Below are positions 31,456-37,711 of a stretch of 38,879 nucleotides of DNA, piece by piece. The notes under the pieces are model-generated. The model was not told the DNA's origin. It did no database searches and worked only from the letters and a program-made list of their open reading frames with translations. This DNA comes from Ruminococcus sp. CAG:488 (GTDB taxonomy: Bacteria > Bacillota > Clostridia > Oscillospirales > Acutalibacteraceae). A program made the position numbers and the translations under genes. Numbering within the stretch: position 1 is the stretch's first letter; every line of letters starts with the position of its first letter. The stretch is taken from the NCBI GenBank assembly GCA_000434055.1, contig HF999635.1:1-38879 (forward strand), given 5' to 3'.

Positions 31456-31590
31456 ATGGATTTCAGCACAATTTTTGATAAGATCGACATTCAGGCTATC
31501 CTTGGAAAGATTACAGATATTCTTTCAAAGATTGACTTCCAGGCAATCCTTCAGAAGATTATCGATTTCATTACAGGTTTGATTAAATAA
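31456..31590 (+). CDS. Small amphipathic peptide 2 (44 residues), internally repeated
   Basis: Unrecognised 44-residue peptide starting MDFSTIFDKID. Residues 9-24 (KIDIQAILGKITDILS) and 25-40 (KIDFQAILQKIIDFIT) are a perfect-register 16-residue repeat with 10 identities. The whole chain is an amphipathic helix of Ile/Leu/Phe against Asp/Lys/Gln, net charge about -1, with no Cys, Pro, Trp or leader. The context GAAAGGAGTAAC-AA-TATGGATTTC is shared almost base for base with gene 1, including the ribosome site and first codons. Each gene is monocistronic, so they are duplicated expression units rather than an operon. Possible roles are a membrane-active or surface-active secreted peptide, a type I toxin-like peptide, or a self-assembling peptide; none can be chosen from sequence. 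Confidence 0.82.
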   Translation: MDFSTIFDKIDIQAILGKITDILSKIDFQAILQKIIDFITGLIK

Positions 31591-31603
31591 TTACCTGAAT
31601 CAG

Positions 31604-31641
31604 AAAATAAGCAACTGCTTTTGCGGTTGCTTATTTTTTTT
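31604..31641 (+). terminator. Terminator of small-peptide gene 2
   Basis: 15-bp stem AAAATAAGCAACTGC/GCGGTTGCTTATTTT (one G-U pair) with a TTTT loop, followed by a T run. Confidence 0.88.
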
Positions 31642-31651
31642 AAAATATGTG

Positions 31652-31680
31652 TTGACTAATATGGTAAAAAGTGGTATTAT
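31652..31680 (+). promoter_or_regulatory. Promoter of the AbrB-family gene
   Basis: TTGACT (31652-31657), a 17-base spacer ending in TGG (extended -10), TATTAT (31675-31680). The same layout as the two small-peptide promoters. A small CCGC-TTAT-GCGG hairpin lies in the leader (about 31700-31711). Confidence 0.75.
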
Positions 31681-31739
31681 GTAATCAAATAAAGAAAAGC
31701 CGCTTATGCGGTCGGATTTTTAAGAAAGGAGTCGTATTT

Positions 31740-31991
31740 ATGAAGAGCGTGGGAATCGTCAGAAGCGTTGATAACGCTGGGAGAATTGTTCTTCCTATCG
31801 AGATCAGAAAAGAACTCGATATAATGGGAGAAAACAACAAGGTTGAGATCCTTGCAAGAGGAAATGAAATCTTGATGAAAAAGTATGCTCCCTCCTGTAT
31901 TTTCTGTCATGAAACCGATGATTTGATTGAATTCAACGGTCAGAAAATCTGCAAGGACTGTGCACAACAAATCGGTGAAGCTACAAAATAA
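31740..31991 (+). CDS. AbrB/SpoVT-family regulator with C-terminal zinc-knuckle-like motif
   Basis: 83-residue DNA-binding protein. The N-terminal swapped-hairpin AbrB domain (MKSVGIVRSVDNAGRIVLPI then EIRKELDI, residues 1-48) is canonical and forms dimers or tetramers that bind AT-rich promoters. The C-terminus has Cys53-x2-Cys56 and Cys71-x2-Cys74, a likely zinc-binding knuckle common in Clostridia AbrB proteins. I start it at the ATG at 31740 after AAAGGAG; longer in-frame readings lack a site. Transition-state regulators of this type control antimicrobial peptides, biofilm and secreted products. Its position right after the two peptide genes with the same promoter type makes it a candidate for their regulator. 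Confidence 0.9.
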   Translation: MKSVGIVRSVDNAGRIVLPIEIRKELDIMGENNKVEILARGNEILMKKYAPSCIFCHETDDLIEFNGQKICKDCAQQIGEATK

Positions 31992-32005
31992 AATCAAAAA
32001 AAACC

Positions 32006-32038
32006 AAGGACTGTCGGTTTGTGATCGGCAGTCCTTTT
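32006..32038. terminator. Bidirectional terminator between the AbrB and metallophosphoesterase genes
   Basis: 11-bp stem AAGGACTGTCG/CGGCAGTCCTT (one G-U pair), followed by TTTAAT on the plus strand; on the minus strand it is followed by GG and eight T. The core GGACTGTCG...CGGCAGTCC recurs in the terminator at 35408. Confidence 0.85.
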
Positions 32039-32051
32039 AATGATTTCAGTC

Positions 32052-33353
32052 TTATTTTTTTGCAATCGAGATTGTATCTACTACACTGTTGTTATCCGTT
32101 TCATATGTCGTTACGCTGAGCTTATCGCCGGAAACGTCCATTATTGAGTAGCAAGGCGTATCGGACTGGAACCAGAAATCACATTCCGGTCCTACATTTT
32201 CGGTATCTATTCCGTTATAATTACTGCCCGAGGAGGAGTTTGCGCTGACATAAAGAGTACCCTTCGGGTTTGTGTAGGTATTGTTCGTAAGCACGTCGTC
32301 GGTTACCCTGTTGTTCTTGATAATATAAGAACGGCTGTAGTAATGGTCATGACCGCTCAGACAAAGGTCGATTCCGAACTCATCGAAGAACGGCGTGATA
32401 GTTGCTCTTGTGATTTTACTTGTGAAATACTTGGCCGCATTTGCATCATACGGGCTGTGATGCATTGCCACAACCTTCCATTTGGCGTTTGGATATGCTT
32501 CACAAGCCGCTTTGATAATTTTCCTGTGCGTTGTCGGAACAACGATATTTGAATCAAGCACAATGAAAAGAATATCGTTATACAGGAAATAATATCCGTT
32601 TCCGGCAGGGTTCTTAAACGGCACCTCGGTATCTCTGTTCGGGTTATTGTAGTGACTTGAATAGTTAGTGGTATAGAATTCATGGTTTCCGACAACAGCG
32701 GCTATCGGATAATTTCTAAGCTGGGGTACCGATTCCATAAGCGAATACTGCTTCTCGGAATAGGAATCCTCAACCTGATCGCCTGCTGAAACGACGAAAT
32801 TGATGCCCTTGTGACTTTCGGTTGCAAGCTCCATTGTCTTGTACCAACCGTAAGTGTCATGCTGAAGTATCTCCTCATCCGTTCCTTGACGGAAACGTCC
32901 TATCTGACAGTCCGAAACAAACAGAACCTTTGTGCTTTCGGAAGAAGCCGTAGTGAACGAGTAAACCTCGCTCCAAACCTTATCGGCATAATACTTGTAG
33001 TAGTATGTTGTGTCTGCTTCAAGCTCCGACGCCGTTGCTTCATGGGTATATTCAAAGCAGAAAATATTGAATCTGCTGTCAACATCAAGCTTTTGAGCGT
33101 CGCTCATATCCTGCTTTGTTCCGACCTCGATTTCAGCCTTGCAGCTCTTATAGGACGACTGCCATGAAAAGTTCATCTTTGTGTTATCCTCGCCGGGCGT
33201 CATAAGCAATGATCCTTTTGACTCCAAAAGCCGAGACCAGTTTTTTTCAATCCATTCCTGCTGTGATTCGATCGCTCCCGTTGAAAAAGTGAACAGCGTC
33301 ACCGCCATTGTCAACGTTAAGAATACAGCTAAAATTCTTTTTGCAATGTTCAT
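32052..33353 (-). CDS. Secreted purple-acid-phosphatase-like metallophosphoesterase
   Basis: 433 residues. The start is the ATG at 33351-33353 with GGAGGTG upstream; the frame extends further but without a site. A signal peptide (MNIAKRILAVFLTLTMAVTL, cut near residue 27) is followed by a fibronectin III-like N-terminal domain (about 45-150) as in purple acid phosphatases. The calcineurin-like domain has all metal motifs: SDCQIGRF, SAGDQVEDS, VVGNHEFY, AMHHSPYDA and LSGHDHYYSRS. It hydrolyses phosphate esters outside the cell with two metals. It may help release phosphate from host or dietary compounds. Divergent from an FHA protein gene. Confidence 0.92.
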   Translation of the reverse strand: MNIAKRILAVFLTLTMAVTLFTFSTGAIESQQEWIEKNWSRLLESKGSLLMTPGEDNTKMNFSWQSSYKSCKAEIEVGTKQDMSDAQKLDVDSRFNIFCFEYTHEATASELEADTTYYYKYYADKVWSEVYSFTTASSESTKVLFVSDCQIGRFRQGTDEEILQHDTYGWYKTMELATESHKGINFVVSAGDQVEDSYSEKQYSLMESVPQLRNYPIAAVVGNHEFYTTNYSSHYNNPNRDTEVPFKNPAGNGYYFLYNDILFIVLDSNIVVPTTHRKIIKAACEAYPNAKWKVVAMHHSPYDANAAKYFTSKITRATITPFFDEFGIDLCLSGHDHYYSRSYIIKNNRVTDDVLTNNTYTNPKGTLYVSANSSSGSNYNGIDTENVGPECDFWFQSDTPCYSIMDVSGDKLSVTTYETDNNSVVDTISIAKK

Positions 33354-33432
33354 TGAAAATGCACCTCCGTTTGTACATTTAAAGCTTTGCATAATTATAT
33401 CATAATACCAAAAATATTTAAAGCAAAAAATG

Positions 33433-33461
33433 TTGACTTTTTTTTGTGCAAACCTTATAAT
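33433..33461 (+). promoter_or_regulatory. Promoter of the FHA-domain gene
   Basis: TTGACT (33433-33438), a 17-base spacer, TATAAT (33456-33461), 27 bases before the ATG at 33489. Confidence 0.7.
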
Positions 33462-33488
33462 TGAATTAAACATTAAAAGGATGATTCA

Positions 33489-33881
33489 ATGAAAGAACTG
33501 TTAAATGAAATTTACAGATATCTTATTCCCGCCCTTTGCATCATCATTGCCGCATATTGCGTCAAGCATTTGCTTTCGAGCCGTGCGCCCAAGGTCACGC
33601 CGGCGTATTTCTACGATGAGCAAAACGGCAAGGAATATGTTATAACAAGCTGGGAGACCTCGATCGGCAGGAGCAACGCCTGTGACATTGTGCTCAATTA
33701 TGCCTCGGTCTCACGTTTTCATGCCGTAATATCCAAGCATAAAAAGGGCTGGATTATTACAGACACTCATTCAAGTTCAGGCACATACGTACATAATAAA
33801 CGTATTGAAGAGCCTACCGTTGTAAACGACGGAGACGTTGTTTCTTTCGGCGGAATCGCGCTTCAATTCAGAATAAAATAA
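33489..33881 (+). CDS. Membrane-anchored FHA-domain protein
   Basis: 130 residues: one membrane helix (about 11-30), a short linker, then a forkhead-associated domain (about 52-130). The domain shows the phosphothreonine-binding pattern SIGRSNACDIVL, VSRFHAVISKH, DTHSSSGTYVHNKRI and DGDVVSFGG, including the Gly-Arg, Ser-x-x-His and Asn residues. FHA domains dock proteins phosphorylated on threonine, usually by PknB-type kinases. AAAGGATG precedes the ATG and a promoter is visible. No Ser/Thr kinase or phosphatase is in the window, so its partner lies elsewhere. It may link cell envelope proteins to such signalling. Confidence 0.88.
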   Translation: MKELLNEIYRYLIPALCIIIAAYCVKHLLSSRAPKVTPAYFYDEQNGKEYVITSWETSIGRSNACDIVLNYASVSRFHAVISKHKKGWIITDTHSSSGTYVHNKRIEEPTVVNDGDVVSFGGIALQFRIK

Positions 33882-34059
33882 GCTAAGACAGCACCTCTGA
33901 AATTCTTGTGCACGTCTTTCTTTAACCTGTTTTCGCCGTGTTGCAATAAGTTTTTTTGATTTGCGTCGGCAGGTCTTAAAAATTTAACGCAGCATGACAA
34001 AAATTATTATGCAATTTCCGCATCTCGATTGTGCGAAGTTGCCTTAAAGGAGAATTATC

Positions 34060-35394
34060 ATGAAACTCAAAAAGGTCTTATCTGTCATCACTTGCACAAC
34101 TCTTTTATTCACAGCGTTCTCCCCTCTCATGTCCGCCTATGCGGCAGGAGAAACCGACTACACGATAGTCAATCCGTATGACTGCGTTGACTGGGATAAG
34201 TGGGATTACTACAAAGCAAACCTCCACACCCATTCGGTTGCGTCCGACGGCGATCTCAGTATTACGGATATGGTTGAGCTTTATTACAGTCTCGACTATG
34301 ATATTCTTGCGATGACCGATCACGGTGTTATTAACTACGGCTGGAATAAGCCGAGACAGACAAACGGCATTTTTAACTATTTCCGCAAAGCCGATCCGAT
34401 GAGCGATGAGGATTATTTGAGAATCACAACCGGTTCCGACAGAAACGGCAGAGGTATGATCGACATCACGCGCGGAATTGAAATGAACATGGCTGTTATG
34501 ACCAAGACTCATGTGAACGGCTATTTCACCGACTATGGCCAGGCTGTTTGGGGCAACGAAAACGACTACCGTTCTTCCGTTGCCGCAGTTGACCGTTACG
34601 GCGGCTTCACTGTTCTTAACCATGTCGGCGACTGGGTTAATTCGAATAATTTCCCCGAGCGCTCACATCAGGATTTTTACATTTCTTATTTTGCAAATAT
34701 TTTTAAGGATTATAAGAGCTGCCTCGGTATGGAGATTATCAACAATACCGACTCGGTAACAAGAGCCGACAGAGCCCTTTGGGATGAGCTTCTTCAGGTC
34801 GTTATCCCCACAGGCAGAAACATCATCGTATTTGCCGATGACGACAGCGAGTACGTATCCGACGTAGGCAGAAGCTTTGAATACTTTCTTCTCCCCGAAA
34901 ACACAGAGGAAAACGTCAAGCAAGCCATGCAGGTCGGCAACTTCTTTGCTTGCAGCAAATTTCAAAAATATACAGACGGCACACCGGGTTTTGAAGGCAA
35001 CGGTGAGGTTCCTCTTGTTTCAAACATCAAGGTTGACCAAAAAGACAACACAATCGAGCTTACGCTTGACAGCAGACGTGATTGCAGCTCCGTTAAGTGG
35101 ATTGCCGACGGTAAGGTGATTTCTACAGATACAAAGATTGACCTCAACGATTATGAGGATCAGCTCGGCTGCTACATTCGCTTTGAGCTTATGGGTGAGG
35201 GCGGCGTAACATATTCGCAGGCGTTTGAGCTTCGGTATGACGGCAGAGAGGCAAAAGAAAAGGATATTCCTGAGATGCCTTGGCTCTTCACGGGTCCGCT
35301 CGGCGATAAGTTCACGAGGCTCATTCAGTCTCACAGCTTCGGAATTATTCAATTCCTTGTTGAAAAGATTGCAAATCTTCTCGGCATAATCTAA
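34060..35394 (+). CDS. Secreted PHP-domain phosphoesterase-like protein
   Basis: 444 residues with a clear signal peptide (about 1-29, ending in AYA). The PHP domain has the metal motifs HTHS (His56, His58), MTDHG (Asp87, His88), a Glu in RGIEM, HVGDW and the late DDD segment. PHP enzymes cleave phosphate esters with up to three metals and are mostly cytoplasmic; export is unusual. After the PHP domain, about residue 325 onward, a beta-rich region (CSSVKWIADGKVISTDTKID) follows. The chain ends in an amphipathic tail, FGIIQFLVEKIANLLGII. The 178-base gap 33882-34059 in front holds no feature I can name; the start has AAAGGAG. Confidence 0.87.
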   Translation: MKLKKVLSVITCTTLLFTAFSPLMSAYAAGETDYTIVNPYDCVDWDKWDYYKANLHTHSVASDGDLSITDMVELYYSLDYDILAMTDHGVINYGWNKPRQTNGIFNYFRKADPMSDEDYLRITTGSDRNGRGMIDITRGIEMNMAVMTKTHVNGYFTDYGQAVWGNENDYRSSVAAVDRYGGFTVLNHVGDWVNSNNFPERSHQDFYISYFANIFKDYKSCLGMEIINNTDSVTRADRALWDELLQVVIPTGRNIIVFADDDSEYVSDVGRSFEYFLLPENTEENVKQAMQVGNFFACSKFQKYTDGTPGFEGNGEVPLVSNIKVDQKDNTIELTLDSRRDCSSVKWIADGKVISTDTKIDLNDYEDQLGCYIRFELMGEGGVTYSQAFELRYDGREAKEKDIPEMPWLFTGPLGDKFTRLIQSHSFGIIQFLVEKIANLLGII

Positions 35395-35407
35395 AACGAA
35401 AATTTCC

Positions 35408-35437
35408 GGACTGTCGCCCGTGCGGCAGTCCTTTCTT
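35408..35437 (+). terminator. Terminator of the PHP-domain gene
   Basis: 9-bp stem GGACTGTCG/CGGCAGTCC (one G-U pair), 6-base loop, then TTTCTT. Its arms repeat those of the terminator at 32006. Confidence 0.75.
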
Positions 35438-35440
35438 CGC

Positions 35441-35469
35441 TTGCAATTACGGCAGACAGATAGTATAAT
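35441..35469 (+). promoter_or_regulatory. Promoter of the mscS gene
   Basis: TTGCAA (35441-35446), a 17-base spacer, TATAAT (35464-35469), about 110 bases before the ATG at 35579. Confidence 0.65.
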
Positions 35470-35578
35470 TTGAGTGTGAATGTGTTTTGCAGGGATTGGT
35501 ATATGTAAAATCCGTAGGGATCAATGCCCACTCGGCCCAAATAAACTATCGAATAATAAAATAACACGGAGGAAAACT

Positions 35579-36406
35579 ATGAATTCATTTTTGAGTGAGC
35601 TTAAGCAATGGAGCTTTGCGAACTTTCCCGAAAAATTTGCCGCCGCATTGCCAAAGCTTATTGTTTTTATTGTTGTTATCGCCGTCGGTTTTTGGCTGTC
35701 GAAGCTTGCCGGAAAACTCATGGTTAAAATACTCGAAAGCAAAAACGTTGACAAGTCAATGCACCGGTTTGTAAACCGCTCAACTGTCATTTTTCTCAGA
35801 ATCATTGTCGCTGTCGTTGCTCTCGAACAGGTCGGCTTTAACGTAAATTCGTTCATTACCGCCCTCGGAGCGGCAGGAATAACGGCAGGCCTCGGACTGC
35901 AAAACAGCATCGCTCAGCTTGCAGGCGGCATTCAGATTCTTTTCAACAAACCGTTCAAGAGCGGCGATTTTGTTGAGATTGACAACGTCAGCGGAAAGGT
36001 TCGGGAAATCAGATTTATGTACACAACGCTTGTCACCAACGATAACAAGCTTGTAGTTGTACCAAATCAGAAAATTACGACTTCAACACTCACAAACTAC
36101 ACTGCAAGGGACAAGATAAGACTTGACCTGACCTACTCGATAAGCTATGACGACGACGTTGAAAAAGCCAAGAAGGTGCTTAAACAGGTTGTAGAGAGCG
36201 AACCGCTTCTTCTCAAGGAGCCGAAGCATACCATCGGTGTTTCAAAACACGGTGCAAGCGGCGTTGACCTCGCCTGCTTCGTTTGGTGTAAAAGTGGAAA
36301 TTATTGGCCTGCGTATTTCAGTATGCAGGAAAAAGTCAAGCTTGCTTTTGACAAAAACGGAATACATATCCCCTATGATCAGCTTGATGTGCATATAAAC
36401 AAATGA
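35579..36406 (+). CDS. mscS: MscS-family mechanosensitive channel
   Basis: 275-residue small-conductance mechanosensitive channel subunit that opens under membrane tension to release solutes on osmotic downshock. Three membrane segments: about 25-43, 65-86 and the pore-lining third helix (ALGAAGITAGLGLQNSIAQL and on, Gly/Ala-rich as in MscS). They are followed by the beta domain (FKSGDFVEI, GKVREIRFMYTTLVTNDNKLVVVPN) and the C-terminal alpha/beta cage. The start is the ATG at 35579, eight bases after ACGGAGG; longer readings lack a site. The CDF transporter gene follows after 13 bases and is probably co-transcribed. Confidence 0.95.
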   Translation: MNSFLSELKQWSFANFPEKFAAALPKLIVFIVVIAVGFWLSKLAGKLMVKILESKNVDKSMHRFVNRSTVIFLRIIVAVVALEQVGFNVNSFITALGAAGITAGLGLQNSIAQLAGGIQILFNKPFKSGDFVEIDNVSGKVREIRFMYTTLVTNDNKLVVVPNQKITTSTLTNYTARDKIRLDLTYSISYDDDVEKAKKVLKQVVESEPLLLKEPKHTIGVSKHGASGVDLACFVWCKSGNYWPAYFSMQEKVKLAFDKNGIHIPYDQLDVHINK

Positions 36407-36419
36407 AACGAGTGATTAA

Positions 36420-37589
36420 ATGACAAATATTATTGTCAAAACTTTTATAAAAGACTATAAAAACGTTACCGACTCCAAAGTAAGAATGAAATACGGCATT
36501 CTCAGCGGCTGTGTCGGCATTGCGCTCAACGTTGTTCTCTGCCTTATGAAATTCTTTGTCGGCTCGATGACAGGCAGTATCGCCATCACCGCCGACGCTG
36601 TAAATAACCTTTCGGATGCCGGTTCGTCGGCGGTAACCGTGTTCGGATTCAAAATGGCAGGCAAGCCCGCCGACAAGGATCATCCGTTCGGCCACGGCAG
36701 AATCGAATACATTACTGCCATGATAGTTTCGTTCATCATTCTTTTCATGGGTGTTGAGCTTGCGATTCAGTCGGTAAAAAAGATTCGTACGCCCGAGGAC
36801 GTTAAGTTCAGTCTTATCGGTGCTGTTATCATTGCCGTTTCGATTCTCGGAAAGCTTTGGCTTGCATTTTTCAATAAGAACCTCGGCAAACGAATCGACT
36901 CCCCTGCCATGACCGCCGTCGTTGCCGACAGTCTCAGTGATATTGCCGCGACCTCGGTAACGCTGATCGCCTTAATTCTTTCAAAATTCTTCCCTTCTTT
37001 CCATATCGACGGCTGGCTCGGAATTATCGTTGCCTGCTTCGTCTTAAAGGCAGGTCTTGATATATTCAGGGATACTCTAAGCTCTCTTATCGGTCAGCCG
37101 CCGTCAAAGGAGCTTGTTGACGAAATCAAAAATAAGATATTGGCATACGACCATGTTAGCGGAATTCATGACCTCATCGTTCACAACTACGGACCCGAGC
37201 ATTATTTCGCAACAGTACATGTTGAAATTCCCGCCGATATTGACGTCATGGTAGGTCACGACATAATCGACAACATCGAAAACGATATAAAAAAAGAAAT
37301 AGGCATTGATCTTACGATTCACTATGACCCGATTGTTGTCAACGATGAGCGTGTAAACGAGCTAAAAGAAATGACAGATAATATCGTAAAGAACATTAAC
37401 CCGGAGCTCAGCATACATGATTTCAGAGTTGTTGACGGCCCCATGCACACAAATCTCATTTTTGATGTTGTTATCCCCTACGGCTTCAAGGAAGTGCCGA
37501 ATGAAATTATCAAAGAAATCAGCCTCAAAATTTCCGAAGTGAACGACAGTTATTTCACCGTCATAAAAGCAGAACATAGTTTTGTATAA
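36420..37589 (+). CDS. Cation diffusion facilitator (metal efflux)
   Basis: 389-residue CDF-family antiporter that exports divalent metals (Zn, Mn, Fe or Co) in exchange for protons. Six membrane segments lie between about 26 and 225. Metal-site motifs are ADAVNNLSDAGSS in helix 2 and VVADSLSDIAAT in helix 5, with the HPFGHGRIEY loop. The Asp-x-x-x-Asp forms of these sites, rather than His-x-x-x-Asp, are more usual for manganese- or iron-type CDFs than for zinc-specific ones. The cytoplasmic domain (about 225-389) is longer than average, with a second ferredoxin-like segment after HYDPIVVND. The weak GAGTGATT ribosome site and short gap suggest coupling with mscS. Confidence 0.92.
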   Translation: MTNIIVKTFIKDYKNVTDSKVRMKYGILSGCVGIALNVVLCLMKFFVGSMTGSIAITADAVNNLSDAGSSAVTVFGFKMAGKPADKDHPFGHGRIEYITAMIVSFIILFMGVELAIQSVKKIRTPEDVKFSLIGAVIIAVSILGKLWLAFFNKNLGKRIDSPAMTAVVADSLSDIAATSVTLIALILSKFFPSFHIDGWLGIIVACFVLKAGLDIFRDTLSSLIGQPPSKELVDEIKNKILAYDHVSGIHDLIVHNYGPEHYFATVHVEIPADIDVMVGHDIIDNIENDIKKEIGIDLTIHYDPIVVNDERVNELKEMTDNIVKNINPELSIHDFRVVDGPMHTNLIFDVVIPYGFKEVPNEIIKEISLKISEVNDSYFTVIKAEHSFV

Positions 37590-37711
37590 ACTTAACAAAT
37601 TATGCCATTTTATTTGTGATATATTTTTCGACAAAAAGCTTGTCAATCTCTTTAAAAAATTGCTCTTTTATAGTAAAATAACCATATAACTCTGAAAGGC
37701 GGATAGTATAA

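Noticed and set aside
33882..34059. Possible riboswitch or small RNA before the PHP gene
   Set aside because: No stable fold or known motif was found by eye in the 178-base gap.
37634..37655. GACAA/TTGTC hairpin after the CDF gene as a terminator
   Set aside because: Only five base pairs and no proper T run; too weak to call.
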